64,000 bases of DNA, from NCBI RefSeq assembly GCF_002284565.1, contig NZ_NPKI01000041.1, positions 1 to 64,000 of the forward strand, read 5' to 3'. The position numbers were made by a program, and so were the translations under genes. The notes beneath the pieces were generated by a model that worked only from the letters and a program-made list of their open reading frames with translations, was not told where the DNA came from and searched no databases. Every line of letters begins with the position of its first letter. The first letter of the stretch is position 1. The DNA is from Mesorhizobium mediterraneum. GTDB taxonomy: Bacteria > Pseudomonadota > Alphaproteobacteria > Rhizobiales > Rhizobiaceae. This document shows positions 24,091-32,122 of the stretch, piece after piece.

Positions 24091-25128
24091 ATGACGAAAT
24101 ACAAGCTCGAGTACATTTGGCTCGATGGATACACCCCGGTTCCCAACCTTCGCGGAAAGACGCAGATCAAGGAATATGCCGAGTTCCCGACGCTCGACCA
24201 GCTTCCGCTGTGGGGCTTCGACGGTTCCTCGACCATGCAGGCCGAGGGCCACTCGTCCGACTGCGTGCTGAAGCCGGTCGCCATCTATCCGGATCCCGCG
24301 CGCACCAATGGCGTGCTCGTCATGTGCGAAGTCATGATGCCGGACGGCGTGACGCCGCATGCATCCAACAAGCGCGCCACCATCCTCGATGACGAGGGCG
24401 CCTGGTTCGGCTTCGAGCAGGAGTATTTCTTCTACAAGGATGGCCGCCCGCTCGGCTTCCCCGAAAGCGGTTACCCGGCGCCGCAAGGCCCGTATTACAC
24501 CGGCGTCGGCTACAGCAACGTCGGCAGCGTCGCCCGGCAGATCGTCGAGGAGCATCTCGATCTCTGCCTTGCCGCCGGCATCAACCATGAAGGCATCAAC
24601 GCCGAGGTCGCCAAAGGCCAGTGGGAATTCCAGATTTTCGGCAAGGGCTCCAAGAAGGCCGCCGACCAGATGTGGATGGCCCGCTACCTGATGCAGCGCC
24701 TCACCGAGAAATACGGCATCGACATCGAATATCACTGCAAGCCGCTCGGCGACACCGACTGGAATGGTTCCGGCATGCACGCCAATTTCTCGACCGCCCA
24801 TATGCGCGAAGTCGGTGGCAAGGCCTATTTCGAGGCGCTGATGGCCGCCTTCGACAAAAACCTGATGGATCACATCGCAGTCTATGGCCCGGACAACGAC
24901 AAGCGTTTGACCGGCAAGCATGAGACCGCGCCGTGGAACAGGTTCAGCTATGGCATCGCCGACCGCGGCGCCTCGATCCGAGTGCCGCATTCCTTCATCA
25001 ACAACGGCTATAAGGGTTATCTCGAGGATCGCCGCCCGAACTCGCAGGGCGACCCCTACCAGATCGCTTCCCAGATCCTGAAGACGATCGCCTCCGTGAG
25101 CACGGCAGAGAAGAAGGCCGCAGCCTGA
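24091..25128 (+). CDS. glnII: Glutamine synthetase type II
   Basis: The 345-residue enzyme condenses glutamate and ammonia with ATP. It is the eukaryote-like GSII found in rhizobia, Frankia and Streptomyces. Visible motifs are WGFDGSSTMQAEG, FGFEQEYFF and the GSGMHANFSTAHMR ATP-site block. GSII is not adenylylated; control is at the NtrC/sigma-54 promoter and through GstI. I place the start at ATG 24091, after AGAGGC, because upstream codons contain the promoter. Confidence 0.96.
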   Translation: MTKYKLEYIWLDGYTPVPNLRGKTQIKEYAEFPTLDQLPLWGFDGSSTMQAEGHSSDCVLKPVAIYPDPARTNGVLVMCEVMMPDGVTPHASNKRATILDDEGAWFGFEQEYFFYKDGRPLGFPESGYPAPQGPYYTGVGYSNVGSVARQIVEEHLDLCLAAGINHEGINAEVAKGQWEFQIFGKGSKKAADQMWMARYLMQRLTEKYGIDIEYHCKPLGDTDWNGSGMHANFSTAHMREVGGKAYFEALMAAFDKNLMDHIAVYGPDNDKRLTGKHETAPWNRFSYGIADRGASIRVPHSFINNGYKGYLEDRRPNSQGDPYQIASQILKTIASVSTAEKKAAA

Positions 25129-25137
25129 GCATTCCGC

Positions 25138-25165
25138 ACGGCGTAGACGCCAGCGTCTGCGCCGT
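25138..25165 (+). terminator. Hairpin after glnII, probable terminator
   Basis: Arms ACGGCGTAGACGC / GCGTCTGCGCCGT (twelve of thirteen paired) with a two-base centre, 9 bp after the glnII stop. No T-run follows, so termination may be Rho-dependent or the hairpin may protect the 3' end. Confidence 0.5.
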
Positions 25166-25270
25166 GATGTGGCGGATGATGTCTTTGACTCGCCGCAACT
25201 AAAGACAGTCGAGCATCGAGATTGTTCGCAACGATAGCGGGCTGAAGCTAAAGATAGTGGGTCTGAAGCT

Positions 25271-25582
25271 TCAGCCCTGCGTGCCGACTACCTTGTTACC
25301 GCGCACAATTACAGTCTTCCGGCCGGGGGCGAAATCGTGCTCGCCCTGACGTTCCATAACCACCAACGCCGCATCATCGGATTCATTGGGGTCTCGGACG
25401 CGGCCCGCCCCGGCATCCGACCCGCGCGGTTTTCCCTGGCCGAAGTATTTTACTTTCAGATGGTCAAGGTCCGCTCCAACCCCGTCGACCTTGGGAAGCG
25501 ACGTAGAGTCGATCGGAATCTCATCGATCGCCGTCCAACCCTTCATATTTTCTTCTGCAATTGTCTTGGGACTCTTCGCCAT
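25271..25582 (-). CDS. Orphan 103-residue protein downstream of the MBL-protease gene
   Basis: I do not recognise this protein. Started at ATG 25582, with AGGTGG six bases upstream, it is 103 residues; a GTG three codons earlier is possible. It is hydrophilic, with no signal peptide or membrane segment. It has an acidic middle (VDGVGADLDHLKVKYFGQG), a Gly/Asp/Arg-rich linker and a short basic C-terminus. It follows the MBL-caspase-like gene by 39 bp on the same strand, so the two probably form one operon. It could be a partner, inhibitor or substrate; none of these is shown. Its stop overlaps a 12-bp palindrome (25263-25274). Confidence 0.7.
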   Translation of the reverse strand: MAKSPKTIAEENMKGWTAIDEIPIDSTSLPKVDGVGADLDHLKVKYFGQGKPRGSDAGAGRVRDPNESDDAALVVMERQGEHDFAPGRKTVIVRGNKVVGTQG

Positions 25583-25621
25583 GACAGCCACCTTTCTAAT
25601 CCCACACTACCACCGCTTGGA

Positions 25622-28138
25622 CTACCATCCCAGTCCCAAGCAAGTGAATTGCCTCAGGATTTTATACTCGATCGCCCATTCCGGGGCAGTTACACGGCCG
25701 TGAGGCATATCCCTTATATAGGCCTGCTTGGCTTGGAACAAAGCCTGCGCCGGCGCAGCCCCAGCTGCGAAGGCCGTCCAGAAGCTGCGGTGGATGGGCT
25801 CCCCGAAAAAATTCAGCTGACCGTCCAACGGCGAATAGTGGGCACCGGTGCAACCGACATAGGCGAGCGCTCCGAGCTCCAAAAAACGCAATGCCAACGA
25901 CGAAGCGACGGTCCTCGGCGTGACCGCCCAGTGATCGCTTGCCCGTGTCGCGATCTCCTGCACCGTCAGGGCGCCCCAGCAACAGCCGGTGAGCACGGTG
26001 GCTCCATGGGCCTTGATGGCGCCGGCAAGATTGGTGAGGTTCACCGCCTCGACCGCTCCTCCATCGTCTTCGCCCCAAAACCGGGTTCCGTCGGTGTCGG
26101 AACCGTGTAGCATGAAATAGAGCTGCCGCGCATCGAAGTGCCCGGTCCGAACGTTTCCGAAGTCGTCCGGGCCGCTGACCAACATTTGACCCCGTCCGCC
26201 AAGCCTACGAAACACGTTATCCGCAAACGGTCGCTCGGCATTCCGCGACGCGAACTTGATCGGTGTGGTGCGGTTGTCTTCGGCCGTGAGGCAACCCAGC
26301 AGGAACGCCGCGCTCGAACAGTCGGGAATTCGCGACACTGGCAATTCCCCGAGACCGTCTCCGTCGACATCGCCATATCGTTGGTCGCTCCAGACGACAA
26401 AGCGGTCAGGATCCGAATTCGCCGAGACTCTGTCCCTCAGGTCTGGAGGCAGAACGTCGTATATCAGCGCGGGCACGACATTGTAGTCGCCGAGGATTAC
26501 AACACCCTTCACTCCCGTCGCGCTATTCCTGATCTTGGTGAAGGTAGCTTCCTCGCCCGTGGCTTCGACAAGCGTACTGCCGCCTTCCTCGATCATGGTC
26601 CTCGCCGTGTCATAACCTGCATCGCCGATCTTGCGCCGCAGCCGTTGAGGATCAGTCAAGAACAACAGCCTGGGCAGGACACGGCGATTTCCCAGATAGC
26701 GCTTCGTCATATCGTCGGAGGCAGAAACCGCACCAACTGTGTTTTGCTCGATGTCTACCGTGATGGTTACCCGCTTCAGCAGTGCCGGGATCTTCGCGGT
26801 GATCTCCAAAATTGCATCGGCCGGAAGCTGAGACGCGGCCATCCCGGAAATTGGATTTCCGCCAAGCGAGGCCGGTGGCGGCCCAGCCGGCATTGTCACC
26901 GTTGAGATGGCCGTTGCGGGCTCGAGGACCAATTCGTCACGCGGCTTGGGCTGTGGATCGCTCAATTCGCCCTCTGTTATGCTGATCCTTACCTGTCCCC
27001 GGGAAACGTCGACCGTGAACTGGCCGTTCTTGTCCGTTCTGGCCCAGATGAGCGGATTGCTTGAATTGCGAAGCAGCCGCAGCACCTTTGGATTTGGATG
27101 CGCCGCTCCGTTGCGGCCGGTCGACATACCAAAGAATCGGGTGTCGGGGAATCGCGACAGCACATGCTCCTCGAAAGCGTTGTAGGAGGCATGGTGCGGC
27201 AGCTTGATGAACGCATACGGTCCCGCTTCGACCACATGGTCCAAAAGAGCCGCCATTTCATTTTCAAGGCCTTCGACCTCGGCCTCGGCGAACTGCATGT
27301 CGCCGGTGAGCAAGCAACGATTGGCTCCTTTTCCCACGGAGATGACAATGCTCTGGTTATTCTTGGCGGCGCCTGCGCCAGGTCTGTCGAGAAAGTCGAG
27401 GACGGCATCGGGAAGAATGACGTCCGGTGTCGGATTGCCGTCGGTAAGTGTCCGGTAGATGGCCACGTCGTCGAGATCGCCGGCCTGCAGGCTGGCAATC
27501 GCGTCGACAGCGTCACGATCGAATTGCGCGATGGTTTCCGCGCACAGGACAATTTGTTCCGCTGACGGTCCGAGAACCTTCAGACCGATATTGCGGAACT
27601 GCTCTTCAAGATCAGAAATCTCCGGATCGTCGAGACCGCGGTAGCGAACGACTCTCGTGCCGCGCTGCTCCAATGTTTCAATCATCTCGATGTACAGATC
27701 ACGCTGGGAAGCGGCGTCGGATATGAACGCCTGTACGGTTGCATCGCTCAATCCGGGAGCCAGAGGCTCTTCCTGAAGGCTGGCCAGGACACGAAACCGC
27801 AGGCGATCGGATGCATCGCTGCCGAGCGCGAGTCCATATCCAGCAAACTCATCGGCAACCAGAGCGACCTTGGGCGCGATGACCTCCCGCTCAACCATTT
27901 CCGGCAGGCACCCGATGTGATCGGAATGACAGTGCGTCAGGATGAGCAGAGAAAGTTCGAGCGGTCCTTCCGGCTGGTCCATCAATTCACGGAGCTGCGC
28001 GGGGATGGAAAGGTGCCCAGAGGATCCTGTGAAGTCGCCCTTGTGAGCACCGTCGATAAGGATGGTTCTGCTGTTCGCCTGAATCAATATGCAGTCGCCA
28101 TACTGGCTTTGACCTACATCGAGAAAATGGATTTGCAT
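25622..28138 (-). CDS. Fusion of metallo-beta-lactamase-fold hydrolase and C25/caspase-like cysteine protease
   Basis: The start at ATG 28138 is set by GGAGGGGGCG just upstream, giving 838 residues. Residues 1 to about 390 form an MBL domain of the ComEC-associated type: FLDVGQ start, HCHSDH at 69-74, TGD at 278-280, and PHH at 314-316. A linker and a beta-rich segment follow. Residues from about 540 resemble peptidase C25 (gingipain-type caspase fold): VVILGD, a DVDGDGLGELPVSRIP segment, His678 in FMLHGS and Cys719/720 in TGCCWG as the likely dyad, and GALAYVGCTGAHYSP near the end. There is no signal peptide, so it should be cytoplasmic. Defence or programmed-death function is inference from domain type. 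Confidence 0.85.
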   Translation of the reverse strand: MQIHFLDVGQSQYGDCILIQANSRTILIDGAHKGDFTGSSGHLSIPAQLRELMDQPEGPLELSLLILTHCHSDHIGCLPEMVEREVIAPKVALVADEFAGYGLALGSDASDRLRFRVLASLQEEPLAPGLSDATVQAFISDAASQRDLYIEMIETLEQRGTRVVRYRGLDDPEISDLEEQFRNIGLKVLGPSAEQIVLCAETIAQFDRDAVDAIASLQAGDLDDVAIYRTLTDGNPTPDVILPDAVLDFLDRPGAGAAKNNQSIVISVGKGANRCLLTGDMQFAEAEVEGLENEMAALLDHVVEAGPYAFIKLPHHASYNAFEEHVLSRFPDTRFFGMSTGRNGAAHPNPKVLRLLRNSSNPLIWARTDKNGQFTVDVSRGQVRISITEGELSDPQPKPRDELVLEPATAISTVTMPAGPPPASLGGNPISGMAASQLPADAILEITAKIPALLKRVTITVDIEQNTVGAVSASDDMTKRYLGNRRVLPRLLFLTDPQRLRRKIGDAGYDTARTMIEEGGSTLVEATGEEATFTKIRNSATGVKGVVILGDYNVVPALIYDVLPPDLRDRVSANSDPDRFVVWSDQRYGDVDGDGLGELPVSRIPDCSSAAFLLGCLTAEDNRTTPIKFASRNAERPFADNVFRRLGGRGQMLVSGPDDFGNVRTGHFDARQLYFMLHGSDTDGTRFWGEDDGGAVEAVNLTNLAGAIKAHGATVLTGCCWGALTVQEIATRASDHWAVTPRTVASSLALRFLELGALAYVGCTGAHYSPLDGQLNFFGEPIHRSFWTAFAAGAAPAQALFQAKQAYIRDMPHGRVTAPEWAIEYKILRQFTCLGLGW

Positions 28139-28328
28139 CGCCCCCTCCGCTTGATAAGCCACCGCCTTAGTATGATGCATTAGCGATCGACAATAAATAG
28201 GTCGCGTTAAAGAGCACTAATATAACGTTCCTGTTGCCGTACTATGAAAACCTCGCATTGTTTTCTGCCTATCCGACTTACCGACTTCTATCCGCACGGC
28301 CATATCTCGATTGGCTCCTACGACAGAT

Positions 28329-28371
28329 GACAAGAAAAACCCCGGCGTCTCCGCCGGGGTTTTTTCTTGTC
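28329..28371 (-). terminator. Terminator of glnA
   Basis: CCCCGGCG / CGCCGGGG arms with a TCTC loop, flanked by A5 on one side and T6 on the other and further paired GACAAG / CTTGTC ends. It lies 14 bp beyond the glnA stop on the minus strand. Confidence 0.88.
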
Positions 28372-28384
28372 TCTTAACGGTCGG

Positions 28385-29794
28385 TCAGACCGAATAATAC
28401 ATGTCATACTCGACCGGATGCGGGGTCATTTCGAAGCGCATCACTTCGGCCATCTTGAGCTCGATATAGCTGTCGATCTGGTCGTCGTCGAACACGCCGC
28501 CGGCCTTCAGGAAGCCGCGGTCCTTATCGAGGTTCTGCAGCGCTTCGCGCAGAGAGCCGCAGACGGTCGGGATCTTCTTCAGTTCCTTCGGCGGCAGGTC
28601 ATAGAGATCCTTGTCCATCGGCTGGCCGGGATGGATCTTGTTCTTGATGCCGTCGAGGCCGGCCATCAGCATGGCGGCAAAGGCGAGGTAGGGGTTCGCG
28701 CCCGGATCGGGGAAGCGGACCTCGACGCGCTTGGCCTTCGGCGATGAGCCGAATGGAATGCGGCAGGAGGCAGAGCGGTTGCGAGCCGAATAGGCGAGCA
28801 GCACCGGCGCTTCATAGCCGGGCACCAGGCGCTTGTAGGAGTTGGTAAGCGGGTTGGTGAAGGCATTGATGGCCTTGGCGTGCTTGATGATGCCGCCGAT
28901 GTAAAACAGGCAGCTCTCCGAGAGGCCGGCATATTCATTGCCCGCGAAGGTCGGCTTGCCGCCCTTCCAGATCGACTGGTGGACGTGCATGCCCGAGCCG
29001 TTGTCGCCGAAGACCGGCTTCGGCATGAAGGTGGCCGTCTTGCCGTAGGCGTTGGCGACCTGGTGCACGACATATTTGTAAATCAGCATCTTGTCGGCGT
29101 TGCGGACCAGCGTGTCGAACTTGATGCCGAGCTCGTGCTGGGCAGCTGCGACTTCGTGGTGATGCTTTTCGACGCGCACGCCCATTTCGGCGAGCACGGT
29201 CAGCATCTCCGAGCGCATGTCCTGTGCCGAATCGATCGGCGGCACCGGGAAATAGCCGCCCTTGATACGCGGACGGTGACCGAGGTTGCCGGTCTCATAG
29301 TCGGTGTCGTCGTTGGACGGCAATTCGGTCGAGTCGAGCTTGAAGCCGGTGTTGTACGGGTCGGCCTTGTACTTGACGTCGTCGAAGACGAAGAACTCGG
29401 CTTCCGGGCCGACGAAGATCTGATCGCCGATGCCTTCCGCCTTCATGTAGGCTTCGGCCTTCTTGGCGGTGCCGCGCGGGTCGCGGTTGTAGGACTCTCC
29501 GGAAATCGGATCGAGGATGTCGCACAGGATGACCATGGTCGACTGTGCGAAGAACGGGTCCATATGCACCGTCTCGGTGTCGGGCATCAGCACCATGTCG
29601 GACTCGTTGATCGCCTTCCAGCCGGCGATGGAGGATCCGTCGAACATGACGCCGTCGGCAAACATGTCTTCCTCGACCTCGACGACATCCATAGTCACGT
29701 GCTGCAGCTTGCCCTTCGGATCTGTGAAGCGCAGGTCAACGAATTTCACGTCGTTGTCCTTGATCTGCTTCATGATGTCTTTGGCTGTCGTCAT
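28385..29794 (-). CDS. glnA: Glutamine synthetase type I
   Basis: The 469-residue product is a dodecameric GSI-beta. It shows FDGSSIAGWK, the GPEAEFF active-site motif, the GSGMHVHQS ATP-site block and the adenylylation tyrosine in KDLYDLPP, at residue 398. Activity should be switched by the adenylyltransferase GlnE under PII control. It lies 54 bp after glnB in the classical glnBA operon. Confidence 0.98.
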   Translation of the reverse strand: MTTAKDIMKQIKDNDVKFVDLRFTDPKGKLQHVTMDVVEVEEDMFADGVMFDGSSIAGWKAINESDMVLMPDTETVHMDPFFAQSTMVILCDILDPISGESYNRDPRGTAKKAEAYMKAEGIGDQIFVGPEAEFFVFDDVKYKADPYNTGFKLDSTELPSNDDTDYETGNLGHRPRIKGGYFPVPPIDSAQDMRSEMLTVLAEMGVRVEKHHHEVAAAQHELGIKFDTLVRNADKMLIYKYVVHQVANAYGKTATFMPKPVFGDNGSGMHVHQSIWKGGKPTFAGNEYAGLSESCLFYIGGIIKHAKAINAFTNPLTNSYKRLVPGYEAPVLLAYSARNRSASCRIPFGSSPKAKRVEVRFPDPGANPYLAFAAMLMAGLDGIKNKIHPGQPMDKDLYDLPPKELKKIPTVCGSLREALQNLDKDRGFLKAGGVFDDDQIDSYIELKMAEVMRFEMTPHPVEYDMYYSV

Positions 29795-29848
29795 GTCATG
29801 TTTCCCTGTCTGATGACGTTTCGAGGAGATGATCTGAAATCAGAAACC

Positions 29849-30187
29849 TCAGACCGCGTCCATCCCTGTTTCGCCGGTGCGGATGCGCACGACTTCCTCG
29901 ATGTTGGAGACGAAGATCTTGCCATCGCCGATGCGGCCGGTCTGGGCGGCCTTTCGGATGGCTTCGATCGCGCCTTCGACTGCGTCGTCACCGAGCACGA
30001 CCTCGATTTTCACCTTGGGCAGAAAATCGACAACATATTCGGCGCCGCGATAGAGCTCGGTATGGCCCTTCTGGCGGCCAAAACCCTTGGCCTCCGTAAC
30101 GGTGATGCCTTGCAGCCCGGCCTCCTGAAGCGCTTCCTTCACTTCGTCTAGCTTGAACGGCTTGATGATCGCTTCGATCTTTTTCAT
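29849..30187 (-). CDS. glnB: Nitrogen regulatory protein PII
   Basis: From ATG 30187 the protein is 112 residues, the standard PII length. Tyr51 in the T-loop, within TELYRGAEYVVDF, is the uridylylation site used by GlnD. PII senses 2-oxoglutarate and ATP/ADP and controls GlnE and NtrB. An upstream TTG would add eight residues and is unlikely. It is cotranscribed with glnA. Confidence 0.97.
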   Translation of the reverse strand: MKKIEAIIKPFKLDEVKEALQEAGLQGITVTEAKGFGRQKGHTELYRGAEYVVDFLPKVKIEVVLGDDAVEGAIEAIRKAAQTGRIGDGKIFVSNIEEVVRIRTGETGMDAV

Positions 30188-30246
30188 GTAAAAAGTGGCC
30201 TCCACTGCCAAAAAGACGGGTTGTGAGCCCCGCTTGCGCCTCCTTC

Positions 30247-30263
30247 AAGCACGAACTGTGCCA
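30247..30263 (-). promoter_or_regulatory. Sigma-54 (RpoN) promoter of glnBA
   Basis: On the minus strand TGGCAC (30263-30258) and GTGCTT (30252-30247) keep the GG-N10-GC spacing, with one mismatch in the -12 box. The predicted start near 30237 leaves about 50 nt before glnB. NtrC-dependent glnB promoters are known in rhizobia. Confidence 0.75.
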
Positions 30264-30589
30264 ATTTGAGGGGATTCGAAGCGGTATCACGCGATTTCGA
30301 TGCCATGCCGCGTCAGGATGTGATTTCGCGTCATTCGCTGCGTTGGATGCGTCATGGATACTGGGAGCCTACACATTGTCAGCGCTCCCGTCCGCACAAT
30401 AATTGAGCATATAGCGCACTTTGCAGGCATTTGTGTTTCGGCGACGCCATTGTCCCCAACGATGTGCTTACAGATTGCGCCATCTCGGCACCCGTTTGCT
30501 TCGAACCGAAAACTGGACGATCTTTGAACACAGGACCGGGGTTTTGAACACAAGGTGATCGGGCTTGAGCCAATGCGTATCGGCACTCC
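30264..30589. other. Divergent intergenic region between glnBA and the NAD(P)H-hydrate repair gene
   Basis: I see no gene here. A sequence at 30476-30492 keeps the left half of an NtrC site (TGCGCCA) but has a poor right half. It lies about 220 bp upstream of the glnB promoter, within enhancer range. I cannot point to a clear sigma-70 promoter for the rightward gene. Confidence 0.35.
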
Positions 30590-32122
30590 ATGAGTAGCGA
30601 ACTTTTGTCTCCGGCCGAGATGACCGAGGCCGACCGGCTGGCGATCGCCACCGGCCCATTGGCCGGCATCGACCTTATGCGCAACGCAGGTGCCGCGGTC
30701 TCTGCCGTGGTGCTCGCCCATTTTCCAGTTGCCAGTCGGGTCCACGTCCTGTGCGGTCCCGGCAACAACGGCGGCGACGGATATGTCGTCGCCCGCATTC
30801 TGAGGGACAGCGCCGTCGACGTAGCCGTGTGGGCGTCCGGCTCGCCCAAAGCCGGCAGCGATGCGGCGCTCGCTGCTTCGGAGTGTCCGGTCAGGCCTCG
30901 GCCGCTATCGGAGTTTGTTGCCGAGACAGGCTCGATCGTGGTCGATGCGCTTTATGGGGCAGGGCTGTCCAAGCCGCTGTCCGGAGATGCCGCCAGGGCG
31001 GTCGAGGTTGCGACAGAACTGAGCCTGCCTGTCGTCGCGGTCGATCTGCCCTCAGGCGTGTCAGGCGAGAGCGGCCAGAGTCTCGGCCAGGCATTCCGTG
31101 CCCGGATCACGGTGACGTTTGCGCGAAAAAAGCCCGGCCATCTGCTGTTGCCTGGGCGCGAGATGTGCGGCGAGCTGGTGCTTGCCGACATCGGTATCGG
31201 CGACGGGATCGTTGCGCAGCTTGAACCGCGAACCTTCGAGAACACCCCGCCGCTTTGGATCGGGAATTTCCCTGTTCCAGCCGTCGACGCCCATAAATAC
31301 AGGCGCGGCCATGTCGGCGTCTTTTCCGGCGGGCCGTCGGCAACGGGCGCCGCACGGCTGTCGGCGCTTGCCGCGGCCAGAAGCGGGGCAGGGGCTGTGA
31401 CCGTGCTGTCGCCGGCGAACGCCATGCAGGTTAACGCCGCGCATCTGACCTCGATCATGCTGCACAAGAGTGACAGCGTTGCAGACGTACAGGAATTCAT
31501 CGGCCGCCGCCGGCCGTCGGCTTTCGTCCTCGGACCCGGATTTGGCGTCGGCGAAAAAACACGTGATTTTGCCCTCGGCGTGCTGGCTACCGGGCAGCGG
31601 CCAGACGGCAGGGTCGACGGGCTGGTGCTCGATGCCGATGGCATCACTTCGTTTCGCGATGCGCCGAACGTTTTGTTCGAAGCCGCCCGTCGTCCGAACG
31701 CGCCGGCGCTGGTGCTGACGCCGCATGAGGGCGAATTCGCCAGGCTGTTTCCGGACATCGCCGGAGACACGAACCTGTCCAAGCTGGCCAAGGCGCGCAC
31801 TGCCGCCGAGCGCGCCGGCGCCATCGTCGTCTACAAGGGCGCGGACACGGTGATCGCGGCGCCCGATGGCAGAGCAGCGATCAACGGCAATGGCGCGCCA
31901 TGGCTGGCCACCGCCGGTTCGGGCGACGTGCTGTCGGGCATCATCGCCGGCTTTCTGGCGCAAGGCATGCCGGCTTTCGAAGCCGCCTGCGCAGCGGTCT
32001 GGATCCATGCCGAGGCCGGCAGCCGTTTCGGACCGGGGCTGATCGCCGAAGACTTGCCGCTGGCGCTGCTGCCGGTGCTGCGCCAGCTTGCCGAACGTCG
32101 CAACGAGGTGACTGCTGGATGA
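30590..32122 (+). CDS. nnr: Bifunctional NAD(P)H-hydrate epimerase / ADP-dependent dehydratase
   Basis: The 510-residue fusion repairs hydrated NAD(P)H. Residues about 1-215 form the YjeF N-terminal epimerase domain with GPGNNGGDGYVVAR and VDLPSGV. Residues about 225-500 form the ribokinase-like dehydratase with the AGSGDVLSGIIAGFLAQG motif. E. coli YjeF/Nnr has the same fusion. The stop overlaps the next gene by four bases. Confidence 0.95.
   Translation: MSSELLSPAEMTEADRLAIATGPLAGIDLMRNAGAAVSAVVLAHFPVASRVHVLCGPGNNGGDGYVVARILRDSAVDVAVWASGSPKAGSDAALAASECPVRPRPLSEFVAETGSIVVDALYGAGLSKPLSGDAARAVEVATELSLPVVAVDLPSGVSGESGQSLGQAFRARITVTFARKKPGHLLLPGREMCGELVLADIGIGDGIVAQLEPRTFENTPPLWIGNFPVPAVDAHKYRRGHVGVFSGGPSATGAARLSALAAARSGAGAVTVLSPANAMQVNAAHLTSIMLHKSDSVADVQEFIGRRRPSAFVLGPGFGVGEKTRDFALGVLATGQRPDGRVDGLVLDADGITSFRDAPNVLFEAARRPNAPALVLTPHEGEFARLFPDIAGDTNLSKLAKARTAAERAGAIVVYKGADTVIAAPDGRAAINGNGAPWLATAGSGDVLSGIIAGFLAQGMPAFEAACAAVWIHAEAGSRFGPGLIAEDLPLALLPVLRQLAERRNEVTAG

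Noticed and set aside
26138..26905. Plus-strand reading of about 255 codons inside the MBL-protease gene
   Set aside because: The opposite strand has intact catalytic motifs and a good start; this frame has no family-like sequence or ribosome-binding site.
30476..30492. NtrC-like site upstream of glnBA
   Set aside because: Only the left half-site fits; the right half matches poorly, so I list it as weak at most.
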